Origin: Paenibacillus lignilyticus
Lineage (GTDB): Bacteria; Bacillota; Bacilli; Paenibacillales; Paenibacillaceae
Assembly: GCF_017942085.1 (NCBI RefSeq)
Contig: NZ_JAGKSP010000005.1
Span: 62,001 to 126,000, forward strand
DNA length: 64,000 bases
Reading direction: 5' to 3'
Shown piece after piece: positions 51,572-59,452 of this stretch; positions within the stretch are counted from its first letter, which is position 1; each line of letters opens with the position of its first letter. A model generated the notes under the pieces. It worked only from the letters and a program-made list of their open reading frames with translations, did not search any database and had not been told where the DNA came from. The position numbers and the translations under genes were made by a program.

Positions 51572-52560
51572 TGACAATGGAAATGATAGCGAAAACCGAT
51601 TGCAGCTGGAGCCATAATACGGATACAGCAGCGCTGCACAGCATCGTACAGTATACGGAGCTGGCAGGGATGACGTTGGTTGAGGTAATGGGGTACACGG
51701 CGCATGCGTTTCGAATCATTATCGATCCGGAGGCTGTGGAGGTGGGAAGCTATTCTCACTTCGATTGGAAGCTGAATCATGAAGAAGCGTTGAACAATCT
51801 CGGATTCTCGGTGCAATATGCCGGAAAACAGACGAACATTCCTCCGACGCCTGAAGAGCTTGAGGAAGGGATTCAGCTCGTACAGCAGGCGATCGATCGC
51901 GGTATCCCTGCGCTAAGCTGGGATCTCTTCATTCCTGAATGGGGAGTTATCTATGGCTATGACGATAATCGTCGTGTGTTCCAGTGCAGAGACGTGCGTC
52001 AAGATGCCGAGCTGCCTTATGAGAAGCTCGGGCGAGGTGAAGTGACTGAGCTGTATGTGCTGGGAATTAGCGGATATCAGCCTGTTAGTCGGAGAGCGAT
52101 GTTGAGGGGGGCACTTGAGCTTGCTTTGCGACATGCTGAAGAGATCCTGCCGGGACTGGAAAAATCGAAGCATCGCAACGGAATCGCTGCTTATGATGCG
52201 TGGATCAAAGCGTTTACGAATCGCACAGTTGAAGCCTTCGGGAACAGCGTGAATACCGTCAAAGTGTGGGATGCCCGCGAATTTGCAGTCAAGTTTCTGG
52301 AAGATGTCGTGGCAAACTGGCCGAACGAGAAGGATCGGGATTCGTCGCAGCTGCGCCAGCTCGCCTCTGAAGCTGCCGCCCATTATCGGATCGTGGCAGA
52401 CCGTCTTGGCGCATTAGTGAGTCTATTTCCTTTCCCGCAAGGTGGCGAACCGAATCAAGAGGCTGTGGCCTCTCGTTCGATCGAATTGCTGCAAGATGCA
52501 AAAGCCGCGGAAGTTCAAGGGGTTCGTGTTCTGGAGCAAATGTTGGAGTCATTGGATTAA
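51571..52560 (+). CDS. BtrH-like peptidase-fold protein coupled to the sigma factor
   Basis: The protein resembles the butirosin biosynthesis protein H (BtrH) N-terminal domain, a papain-like acyltransferase fold: an early DCSWSHN cysteine, GKQTNIPPTPEELEEGIQLVQQAIDRGIPALSWDLFIPEWGVIYGYDD and a helical C-terminal half. The start ATG 51571 overlaps the sigma factor stop; ATG 51559 and 51577 are alternatives. It may act on peptides or acyl groups, or sense a signal for the sigma factor. Both are inference. Confidence 0.7.
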   Translation: MTMEMIAKTDCSWSHNTDTAALHSIVQYTELAGMTLVEVMGYTAHAFRIIIDPEAVEVGSYSHFDWKLNHEEALNNLGFSVQYAGKQTNIPPTPEELEEGIQLVQQAIDRGIPALSWDLFIPEWGVIYGYDDNRRVFQCRDVRQDAELPYEKLGRGEVTELYVLGISGYQPVSRRAMLRGALELALRHAEEILPGLEKSKHRNGIAAYDAWIKAFTNRTVEAFGNSVNTVKVWDAREFAVKFLEDVVANWPNEKDRDSSQLRQLASEAAAHYRIVADRLGALVSLFPFPQGGEPNQEAVASRSIELLQDAKAAEVQGVRVLEQMLESLD

Positions 52561-52576
52561 GTCGCACTCACTCTTT

Positions 52577-53200
52577 AAGATGCTGAGAGTCGGAATAAAC
52601 CTTCTCTCAACGGCAAAACCACGAACCAACTAACCCAAATGCTCCAGTGCCGGATGCTGAGAGACGGAAAAACCTTCTGTCAACGGCAAAACCACAGAAA
52701 AAAGAGCCGAAAGTCGGCATAACCGACTTTCAGCAAACCAAGTAACCCCATATGCTCCCGTGCCGGATGATGAGAGACGGAAAAACCGTCTCTCAGCGGC
52801 AAAACCACGAAAAATAGATGCCGAGAGTCGGGAAATTCGACTCTCAGCAAAGTAACTAACCGAAAAGATCCTGTGTCGAATGGTGAGAGACGGAAAACCC
52901 GACTCTCAGAGGCAAAACCATGGAAAATAGATGCCGAGAGTCGGAATACCCGACTCTCAGCTAACCAACTAACACCATAGCCCCGAGCAGGCAGCCGAGA
53001 GTTCCAAAAGTGAACGCTCAATGCCGAAACTATAGAAAAAAGAAGCTGAGTGTCACGAAATGGAACGCTCAGCGAACCAACTAACCCGAAAGCCACGTAC
53101 AAGCTGTTGAGAGTTCCAAAATTGAACGCTCAACGCCGAAACTACAGAAAAAAGAAGCCGAGAGTCACGAAATGGAACGCTCAGCGAACCAACTAACCTC
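52577..53200. repeat. Tandem array of 112-114 bp units with eleven stem-loops
   Basis: The linker CAACTAACC and its variants recur at 52630, 52742, 52856, 52969, 53081 and 53193, so the period is 112-114 bases. Each unit holds two hairpins with GAGAG-type arms, at 52584, 52658, 52709, 52771, 52823, 52884, 52936, 52997, 53048, 53108 and 53160. Arms differ between copies yet often stay complementary: TGAGAGACGG/CCGTCTCTCA, GAGAGTCGG/CCGACTCTC, GAAAGTCGG/CCGACTTTC. Linkers such as GGCAAAACCAC and GAAAAAAGA also recur. No coding potential with a ribosome site was found. It lies 16 bases after the BtrH-like gene. Confidence 0.9.
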
Positions 53201-53400
53201 GTTCCCGCACCAGGTTAGCTGATCGTAAGCAGCCTCGCGTAATACGGTATCCAGCAGCCTCGCACCAGGGTTTCGCCGTGAGTCCGGCAAATCCGCAGCA
53301 CAGCGGGACAAAAATTGGATTATTTTCCCATACAATCAATAATCGAATCCTTCCAAAGCCTCATATAGTAGCTATATAAGCCACTTGGGGAGGGTGCGGG
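53201..53400. other. Non-coding stretch with short direct repeats
   Basis: CAGCCTCGC occurs at 53230 and 53255 and CGCACCAGG at 53206 and 53261. A small ATATAG/CTATAT inverted repeat lies at 53363-53377, ahead of the next gene. I see no gene in this stretch. Confidence 0.6.
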
Positions 53401-53628
53401 ATGGAGGAAATATGGGATGGGATTCTGGAAGTGCTGGCGGGAATCGGCGTGTTGTTTTTCATCGTGAGTTCGTGGTTCTGGTTTGCGGTTGGGAGCGTAA
53501 GCTGGATTCTGTACGCGGTGTTTGTTCATACCGATACCATGCATTATATATGTCTGGGGGTCACCGCTTATTGGCTCATTACGCTATGTATCTCAAGTGA
53601 AACCAAAGATGGACTATGGGGCGGATAA
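53401..53628 (+). CDS. Small two-span membrane protein
   Basis: The 75-residue protein has two hydrophobic stretches (VLAGIGVLFFIVSSWFWFAVGSVSW split in two, and HYICLGVTAYWLITLCI). GGGGAGGG lies before ATG 53401. It is unrecognised. It converges on the SDR gene with five bases between the stops. Confidence 0.65.
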   Translation: MEEIWDGILEVLAGIGVLFFIVSSWFWFAVGSVSWILYAVFVHTDTMHYICLGVTAYWLITLCISSETKDGLWGG

Positions 53629-53633
53629 CGATA

Positions 53634-54386
53634 CTATTCGAGATAGATCATTTTGCGCGTCATCCCGCCGTCGATCACGATATTCGCGCCGGTTACGAAA
53701 TCGTTCCGAGGATCTGTGAGGTACAGACAGGCTCTTGCAATGTCATCGGGTTTGCCGACCCGTTGCGCTGGATGCTGGAGGTGGTCATCCGGCCGAAGCT
53801 TATCGTAATCGCCTGTCTCTATCCAACCGGGACTGATCGCATTCACACATATTCGGTCCGGTCCAAGCGAGACCGCAAGGGCATGCGTCAGCGACAGAAT
53901 CCCGCCCTTGGACGCAGCGTAAGCTTCCGAATTCGGCTCGGACATGATCGCGCGCGTAGAAGAGATATTCACGATTGCGCCGCCGTTGCCGCTTTGTTTC
54001 ATCATTCTCGCTGCTTCACGCGCGCATACGAAGGTGCCGCGCAAGTTCGTATGGATAACACGATCCCATTCCTCGATCGTAAGCTCATAGACCGATTTCC
54101 ATATCCCGAAACCGGCATTGTTGATGAGCACATCGAGCCTACCGACACTCCTCGCCAACTCTTCGAAACACGCTTCGATGGACGCAGGCTCGCTTAAATC
54201 CAGCACGCGGCTGATCGGTTGAAGAAGTCCTTCTGCTACTATCATCTCCGCCGTTCCTTCGAGCTCCTCCGCATTCTTATCCACGAGTATGACAGTTGCC
54301 CCATCCCGTGCATAAGCGACAGCCACGCTTCGGCCAATTCCATTCCCTGCACCGGTGACAAGCACAATTTGGTTCTGAGCACTCAC
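53634..54386 (-). CDS. Short-chain dehydrogenase/reductase (SDR)
   Basis: The 250-residue protein has TGAGNGIGRSVAVA, NNAGFG, a catalytic serine in NISSTRA, the YAASKGG tyrosine-lysine pair and VNAISPGWI, i.e. a classical FabG-like SDR. GTG 54386 is chosen because TTGGAGTGG precedes it; a longer frame to 54425 lacks a site. A near-perfect sigma-A promoter lies upstream. Substrate unknown. Confidence 0.9.
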   Translation of the reverse strand: MSAQNQIVLVTGAGNGIGRSVAVAYARDGATVILVDKNAEELEGTAEMIVAEGLLQPISRVLDLSEPASIEACFEELARSVGRLDVLINNAGFGIWKSVYELTIEEWDRVIHTNLRGTFVCAREAARMMKQSGNGGAIVNISSTRAIMSEPNSEAYAASKGGILSLTHALAVSLGPDRICVNAISPGWIETGDYDKLRPDDHLQHPAQRVGKPDDIARACLYLTDPRNDFVTGANIVIDGGMTRKMIYLE

Positions 54387-54458
54387 TTCGATCCACTCCA
54401 ATTCTGATTTAGTACCTGCCTGCAAATTCTGTTCTTCTTACATACCTGTCAGTGTTAC

Positions 54459-54487
54459 TGTATACGATTAGTAGGTAGTGTTGTCAA
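54459..54487 (-). promoter_or_regulatory. Sigma-A promoter of the SDR gene
   Basis: On the minus strand TTGACA and TATACA are 17 bases apart. A small CAGT/ACTG dyad (54450-54460) touches the -10 element and may be an operator. Confidence 0.65.
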
Positions 54488-54512
54488 ACGCGCAATGCTC
54501 GTAAACCTAACT

Positions 54513-54558
54513 GAAGGCTGTCCCAAAAGCGCGGTACGCGACTTTGGAGACAGCCTTC
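54513..54558. terminator. Bidirectional terminator-like hairpin
   Basis: GAAGGCTGTC pairs with GACAGCCTTC, with further inner pairing. It lies between the SDR promoter and the small membrane gene on the minus strand. Confidence 0.75.
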
Positions 54559-54573
54559 TTTATTTGATGAACC

Positions 54574-54744
54574 TCACTTCATATACTTCTGCAAAAAAGT
54601 CAACGGCGAGTACGAATTATCGACTTCAGACAAACCATACAGCTCGCTCCAATTGTAAATGACAAGGAAAGGCAACAGTCCAATCGCAAGTACGGCAATC
54701 AAGAAACCGAACATCAGCACCCGTAAAGCTTTTGCGGCATTCAT
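54574..54744 (-). CDS. 56-residue membrane protein of unknown function
   Basis: Reading the minus strand from ATG 54744 (GGAGATGAAAAGC ribosome site) gives a 56-residue protein with one membrane segment (FGFLIAVLAIGLLPFLVIY, residues 12-30) and an outer or inner tail with aromatic residues (NWSELYG, SPLTFLQKYMK). The stop TGA is at 54574. It is followed by a terminator. No family is recognised. It is divergent from the Tat dehydrogenase cluster. Confidence 0.65.
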   Translation of the reverse strand: MNAAKALRVLMFGFLIAVLAIGLLPFLVIYNWSELYGLSEVDNSYSPLTFLQKYMK

Positions 54745-54901
54745 TGCTTTTCATCTCCAATCGTGAAGTCGTGTTAACCTGTTCCTTATTACCATATGCC
54801 GCCCGATCGCGTAATCGGCACTTTTCTAAATAATTGGATGTTAATTCATGTTGTGGAAAATACTAAGCCTACTTAGCTCCAGTAAACAAGAAGGAGAGAT
54901 C

Positions 54902-55672
54902 ATGATGGCAACGGATTCGAAACAGCCACAAGATGAATCCAGACGAAGGTTTCTAAAATATTCCGGCACCGCACTGGGAGGAGTTGTCCTAGGCGGCGTA
55001 ATCGGCGGTTTAATCGGCTCCAACGTGAAGCAAACAACCAAGGACGAAGAGCCCGCTGCACCGGCGCCTACGCCGACCGATACAAAGGACTACAATCGAG
55101 CGCTGATGTTCTTCTCGCAGGATCAGTTTCTGACTGCGGAAGCTGCGGCTGAACGGATTTTCCCGAAGGACGATCTTGGACCCGGAGCCAAAGAATTAGG
55201 CGCCGCTTTCTTCATTGACCACCAAATGGCCAGTGCTTTCGGCACCAATGCACGCGATTACATGTCGCCGCCGTTCTATAAAGCGGAAGCGTCGCAAGGC
55301 TACCAGCTTACCTTTAAGCGCAAGGAGCTCATGGCCCTGGGCCTTGACTCGCTCAATCTGTATAGTAACTCCAAGTATCAGAAACAGTTCGTGGAGATTA
55401 CGCCTGAGGAGCAAGATGCGGTGCTGACGGCTTTTGAGAAAGATGATGTACATCTGAAGGGAGTTCCGGCTTCTACCTTCTTCTCGATGTTTCAGAATCT
55501 GACGATTGAAGGCGTCTATTCCGATCCGCTATACGGAGGCAACAAGAACATGCAAGGGTGGAAAATGAGAAATTATCCGGGCAATCAAATGAGCTATTCC
55601 AATGAGATCGAGAAGGAAGAGTTCATTAAAATGAAACCGCTTAGTCTGGCTGATCATCTCGATATAGGGTAG
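54902..55672 (+). CDS. Tat-exported gluconate 2-dehydrogenase subunit 3-family protein
   Basis: The 256-residue protein has a Tat signal SRRRFLKYSG and a Gly-rich hydrophobic segment (residues 20-38), then a gluconate-2-dehydrogenase subunit-3 domain (AAERIFPKDDLGPGAKELGAAFFIDHQMA and the C-terminal FSMFQNLTIEGVYSDPLYGGNKNMQGWKMRNYPG). Such subunits carry a GMC flavoprotein through the Tat pathway. ATG 54902 follows AAGGAGAG. The GMC subunit gene starts 12 bases later. Confidence 0.9.
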   Translation: MMATDSKQPQDESRRRFLKYSGTALGGVVLGGVIGGLIGSNVKQTTKDEEPAAPAPTPTDTKDYNRALMFFSQDQFLTAEAAAERIFPKDDLGPGAKELGAAFFIDHQMASAFGTNARDYMSPPFYKAEASQGYQLTFKRKELMALGLDSLNLYSNSKYQKQFVEITPEEQDAVLTAFEKDDVHLKGVPASTFFSMFQNLTIEGVYSDPLYGGNKNMQGWKMRNYPGNQMSYSNEIEKEEFIKMKPLSLADHLDIG

Positions 55673-55684
55673 GAGTGATGGAAT

Positions 55685-57406
55685 ATGGCGACTAAACTTC
55701 CGAAAGTGCCTGTCGTTATCGTGGGAATGGGCTGGGTAGGCGGCATTATTGCTGCTGAACTGTCCAAAGCCGGCATACAAGTGGTTGGACTGGAGAGAGG
55801 GAAGGGGCGAGGGACACAGGATTATTTTCATGTCCACGATGAGCTTCGCTACGCTGCTCGCTACGAGCTGATGCAGGACTTGTCCAAAGAAACGGTGACC
55901 TTCCGAAACACCTACAAAATGCGAGCACTGCCAATGCGCACCTACGGATCTTTCCTCCTTGGAGACGGTTTGGGTGGGGCAGGCGTGCACTGGAATGGCC
56001 AGTATTATCGTTTTCTGCCGTATGATTTCGAAATCTACAGCAAGACGGTGGAGCGATATGGGAAGAAGAAGATTCCCGAAGGCATGACGATCCGCGACTG
56101 GGGCATTACATACGACCAGCTTGAGCCGTATTACGTGATGTATGAGCAAATGTCCGGGATATCGGGGGAGAAAACTACGCCACCGAATGTGGGTGCGATG
56201 TCCAAGCCGTTTGCGACAGTACCTATGAAGAAAACACCGGGCATGAAGCTGTTTGAGGAAGCGGCCACCAAACTTGGCTACCATCCTTACGTTATTCCTT
56301 CGGCAAACTTGACCGAAGTTTACAAAAATCCGGACGGTATCGAACGCGCAGCCTGCCAGTATTGCGGCTACTGCGAACGGTTTGGCTGTGAATACGGAGC
56401 GAAAGCGGATCCTGTCGTGACCGTGCTTCCAGTCGCGCAGGCTTCCGGAAAGTTCGAGCTTCGCACGCATTCGAATGTGACTTCGATCTTGCACAACGGT
56501 TCGAAGGCAACGGGTGTCACCTACATCAACACGCCAACCGGGGAAGAGTACATTCAGCCTGCAGATGTTGTGATTTTGGCCGGTTATGTATTCACGAACG
56601 TGCGTTTGCTGCTTATGTCCAAGCTTGGAAAGCCCTACAATCCGGACACGGAAACCGGAGCAGTCGGCCGCAACTACGCTTATCAAGTAAATGGCGCCAG
56701 TACAAGCGCGTTCTATGAAGACCGCGAATTCAATCTGGCGATGGGCGCAGGAGCTCTGGGCAGCAGCTTAGATGATTTTAACGGCGACAACTTCGATCAC
56801 AGCGATTTGAAGTTTCTGCACGGGGCTAACATTCGCTTCACGCAGACGGGGCTGCGGCCGATTCAATACCAGCCGGTGCCGGCCGGCGCTCCGAAGTGGG
56901 GGGCGGAGTTTAAGAAAGCCACCATTCACAACGCAAACCGAATCCTATCCGTCACAGGTCAAGGGGCGAGTATGCCGAACCGCTATCACTTTCTTGATCT
57001 GGATCCGGAGTATAAGGATGCGCTCGGACAGCCGCTGCTGCGCATGACATTTGATTTCGAAGAACAGGACCGAGAGCTTGTTAAATTCATCGCGCAGAAG
57101 ACAAAGGAAATCGCCGACGGCATGAGCGCTACCAAAGTTGAGATGCATGACGCGCTCAAGCAATATAACATCGTACCGTACCAATCCACGCATAACACGG
57201 GCGGAACGATTATGGGCAGTGATCCGAAGACATCGGTCGTGAACAATTATTTGCAAATGTGGGATGCCGAAAATGTGTTTATTTGCGGGGCGTCCAACTT
57301 CGCGCATAACAGCGGCTATAATCCGACGGCAACGGTCGGGGCATTTGCTTATCGGGCTGCCGAAGGGGTCAAAACCTATCTTAAGAAAGGAGGACCTCTT
57401 GTGTGA
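55685..57406 (+). CDS. GMC-family FAD dehydrogenase (gluconate 2-dehydrogenase-like large subunit)
   Basis: The 573-residue flavoprotein has the FAD loop VVIVGMGWVGGIIAAELSKAGIQVVGLERG, and a GMC C-terminus with THNTGGTIMGSDP and NPTATVGAFAYRAAE (His and Asn active-site region). A four-cysteine cluster CQYCGYCERFGC near residues 223-234 is typical of gluconate/fructose dehydrogenase-type GMC subunits. There is no signal peptide; it should be carried out with the Tat subunit. The sugar or alcohol oxidised is unknown. Its stop overlaps the tatC start. Confidence 0.9.
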   Translation: MATKLPKVPVVIVGMGWVGGIIAAELSKAGIQVVGLERGKGRGTQDYFHVHDELRYAARYELMQDLSKETVTFRNTYKMRALPMRTYGSFLLGDGLGGAGVHWNGQYYRFLPYDFEIYSKTVERYGKKKIPEGMTIRDWGITYDQLEPYYVMYEQMSGISGEKTTPPNVGAMSKPFATVPMKKTPGMKLFEEAATKLGYHPYVIPSANLTEVYKNPDGIERAACQYCGYCERFGCEYGAKADPVVTVLPVAQASGKFELRTHSNVTSILHNGSKATGVTYINTPTGEEYIQPADVVILAGYVFTNVRLLLMSKLGKPYNPDTETGAVGRNYAYQVNGASTSAFYEDREFNLAMGAGALGSSLDDFNGDNFDHSDLKFLHGANIRFTQTGLRPIQYQPVPAGAPKWGAEFKKATIHNANRILSVTGQGASMPNRYHFLDLDPEYKDALGQPLLRMTFDFEEQDRELVKFIAQKTKEIADGMSATKVEMHDALKQYNIVPYQSTHNTGGTIMGSDPKTSVVNNYLQMWDAENVFICGASNFAHNSGYNPTATVGAFAYRAAEGVKTYLKKGGPLV

Positions 57407-58167
57407 GCAGCGGTAAAGGCCAGGCGAATGAGCTGCTGGATCGCGATTTGATCGTTCACTTGTCGGAGCTTCGCAAACGTCTGATCTATGTTGCAGGCTG
57501 GTTTCTGGTCGCGTTTGCTGCCGGTTTGTTCGAATCGCCGCGAATCATCCGGTTTATCAAATCGCATCTGGGCGGCATCCAGGTGGAATGGAGTGTGTTC
57601 GCTTTATCGGATGGGCTCGTGGTGTACATGAAATGTGCGCTGCTGATTGGGATTACGATCACGCTGCCGTTCCTGATGTATCATTTCTGGGCATTTGCGA
57701 AACCCGGCATGACGGAATCCGAAGCCAGGGGCACGCTGATCTATGTACCGATGTCCGTGCTGCTCTTCCTATCGGGCGGAACGTTCGGGTATTTGGTCGC
57801 GCTCCCGATGATGATTCGGTTCATGATCAAGCTGAATCAATCGATGGGCGCCGCCGAGGTGTATGGCATCCAGCATTACATGTCGTTCCTGATCAGCTTC
57901 CTGCTTCCGATGGGAATCGCCTTCGAAATGCCGCTCGTCATGACCTTTCTGACCCGAATCGGGCTGCTTACACCGGAGAAAATGAAGACGATCCGCAAAT
58001 ATGCGTATGTCAGCTTAGCCGTACTCGGTTCACTGATTTCGCCGCCGGATTTCGTGTCCCACCTGTCCGTCACAGTGCCGCTCATTCTCTTGTTTGAGAT
58101 CAGCGCGCTCGGTTGCTCCATCTATTACAGAAGAAGGCTGAAATACGCCATGCAGCCTGCACAGTAA
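57403..58167 (+). CDS. tatC: Twin-arginine translocase subunit TatC
   Basis: The 254-residue protein has six membrane segments and TatC marks: LIVHLSELRKRLIY at the start, a PFLMYHFWAFAKPGMTESEAR loop with the conserved glutamate, and GSLISPPDFVSHLSVTVPLILLFEIS. GTG 57403 overlaps the GMC stop (GTGA). It is the receptor for twin-arginine signals and probably serves the linked dehydrogenase. Confidence 0.95.
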   Translation: MSSGKGQANELLDRDLIVHLSELRKRLIYVAGWFLVAFAAGLFESPRIIRFIKSHLGGIQVEWSVFALSDGLVVYMKCALLIGITITLPFLMYHFWAFAKPGMTESEARGTLIYVPMSVLLFLSGGTFGYLVALPMMIRFMIKLNQSMGAAEVYGIQHYMSFLISFLLPMGIAFEMPLVMTFLTRIGLLTPEKMKTIRKYAYVSLAVLGSLISPPDFVSHLSVTVPLILLFEISALGCSIYYRRRLKYAMQPAQ

Positions 58168-58194
58168 AAGAACTAAACAAATGGAGGTGCTCCT

Positions 58195-58392
58195 ATGTTT
58201 AACAATATCGGGATTTCGGGGCTGATTATTATTTTCGCCATCGCGTTAATCGTGTTTGGACCTGCTAAGCTTCCGCAGCTTGGACGCGCATTCGGGGATA
58301 CGCTGCGCGAATTCCGCAATTCCACCAAAGGGATTGTCGACGATACCCCGGATGAGAAAACGAACATTATCGAGATCGAGCCCAAACGGTAA
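58195..58392 (+). CDS. tatA: Twin-arginine translocase subunit TatA
   Basis: The 65-residue protein has an N-terminal membrane helix, the hinge [21 protein letters not shown] and a short acidic-basic tail. AATGGAGGTG precedes ATG 58195. With TatC it forms a minimal TatAC translocase, as is usual in Firmicutes. Confidence 0.95.
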   Translation: MFNNIGISGLIIIFAIALIVFGPAKLPQLGRAFGDTLREFRNSTKGIVDDTPDEKTNIIEIEPKR

Positions 58393-58412
58393 CCTACAAG
58401 GAGGAACATACA

Positions 58413-58838
58413 ATGAAACTTCGTTTACTAATCATCACAGCAGCGGTGGCAATGGCGGCCGTAGGTCTGGCAGGCTGCGGCGGCAACGATAACAACAACA
58501 CCGGAAATAACACAAATACCGGTGCTAATACAGGAAACAACACGGGCACAAATACGGGAGCGGGCAACAGTGGGGGCAATACAATCACGGTGAAAGCTTC
58601 CAATTTCAAATTCGACCAAGAGGAAATCCATGTGAAGCAAGGCGATAAAGTGAAAGTCACTTTGCAAAACGAAGAAGGACTTCATGGTTTTGCGATCGAT
58701 GATTTCGACGTCGATATTAAGGATAATGGCGGAACCGCGGAATTTACGGCTGATAAAGCCGGCGAGCATGTGTTTCATTGCTCCATTATGTGTGGTTCCG
58801 GTCATGCAAAGATGGTCGGGAAACTTATTGTAGATTAA
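58413..58838 (+). CDS. Lipoprotein with CuA-type cupredoxin domain
   Basis: The 141-residue protein has a signal peptide with lipobox LAGC (C22), an Asn/Thr/Gly linker (residues 25-56) and a cupredoxin domain. Ligands match a CuA centre exactly: H91, C123-x3-C127-x3-H131-x2-M134 (FHCSIMCGSGHAKM), as in cytochrome oxidase subunit II. It would sit on the outer membrane face and could accept electrons from the GMC dehydrogenase. AAGGAGGA precedes ATG 58413. Confidence 0.92.
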   Translation: MKLRLLIITAAVAMAAVGLAGCGGNDNNNTGNNTNTGANTGNNTGTNTGAGNSGGNTITVKASNFKFDQEEIHVKQGDKVKVTLQNEEGLHGFAIDDFDVDIKDNGGTAEFTADKAGEHVFHCSIMCGSGHAKMVGKLIVD

Positions 58839-58855
58839 GATGAAATTTGGGTTAG

Positions 58856-58882
58856 AAGCTGCCGGCAACGGCAGCTTTTTTC
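58856..58882 (+). terminator. Rho-independent terminator
   Basis: AAGCTGCCG pairs with CGGCAGCTT, four-base loop, followed by T. It ends the Tat cluster. Confidence 0.92.
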
Positions 58883-58903
58883 TTTTCCGATGCCGATAGC
58901 AGA

Positions 58904-58946
58904 TTGACGATTTCAAGATCATTGGGATAACATTACGTTAACGTAA
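58904..58946 (+). promoter_or_regulatory. Promoter and palindromic operator of the MerR-type gene
   Basis: TTGACG (58904) and TAACAT (58928) are 18 bases apart. The perfect palindrome TTACGTTAACGTAA (58933-58946) starts within the -10 element and is the probable operator. Confidence 0.6.
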
Positions 58947-58983
58947 GTTATTTGGAAAGAGAAGGGAGAAGACTGGCGTCCAC

Positions 58984-59433
58984 ATGGAAGTAAACCTTAA
59001 ATATACGATGGAAGACATCACGGAGCGGCTCGGCATTACGGCAAGAACGCTTCATTACTATGAGGAAATCGGTTTGCTTCCTGCGGTAAGTCGAACGGAA
59101 GGCAGGCACCGGGTTTACGACGAGGAGATGGTTCTTCGCATTCAGCACATTCTGAGATTGAAGGAAGTGCTTGGCGCATCGCTGCAAGAGATACGTGATA
59201 TTTTGCAAGCGGAAGCGGATCTTGATCGTCTTAGAGCTACGTTCTATGGGGATTCGCTTACAGAGGATGAACGGGAGAACGTGCTTGATGAAGCGACGGA
59301 CCGGCTCCAAGATATCATCAGTCACATTGATGAAAGGATGGGGAAGCTGCAGCTGTTAAAGCAAGGGTTTACGGAGCGTCTCGATCGTGCGAATCGGTTA
59401 AAGCTTCGCTCTTCGGCTGAATCACCGGATTGA
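58984..59433 (+). CDS. MerR-family transcriptional regulator
   Basis: The 149-residue protein has a MerR headpiece (YTMEDITERLGITARTLHYYEEIGLLPAVSRTEGRHRVYDEEMVLRIQHILRLK) and a helical dimerisation region. No metal-binding cysteines are present. It is followed by a decayed MFS pump gene 19 bases on, so it was probably that pump's regulator. ATG 58984 is used. Confidence 0.9.
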   Translation: MEVNLKYTMEDITERLGITARTLHYYEEIGLLPAVSRTEGRHRVYDEEMVLRIQHILRLKEVLGASLQEIRDILQAEADLDRLRATFYGDSLTEDERENVLDEATDRLQDIISHIDERMGKLQLLKQGFTERLDRANRLKLRSSAESPD

Positions 59434-59452
59434 GTAAGAGGGGAGAATGAAC

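Noticed and set aside
52680..53102. 140-residue reading frame on the minus strand across the hairpin array
   Set aside because: It is repeats read as protein, has no ribosome site, and the repeat period is not a multiple of three in every unit.
52577..53200. Possible CRISPR array
   Set aside because: Units are 112-114 bases with internal palindromes and diverged copies, no short unique spacers, and no cas genes nearby.
55529..56686. 385-residue minus-strand frame opposite the dehydrogenase genes
   Set aside because: It is antisense to two strongly supported genes, has no recognisable domain, and has odd composition rich in His and Arg.
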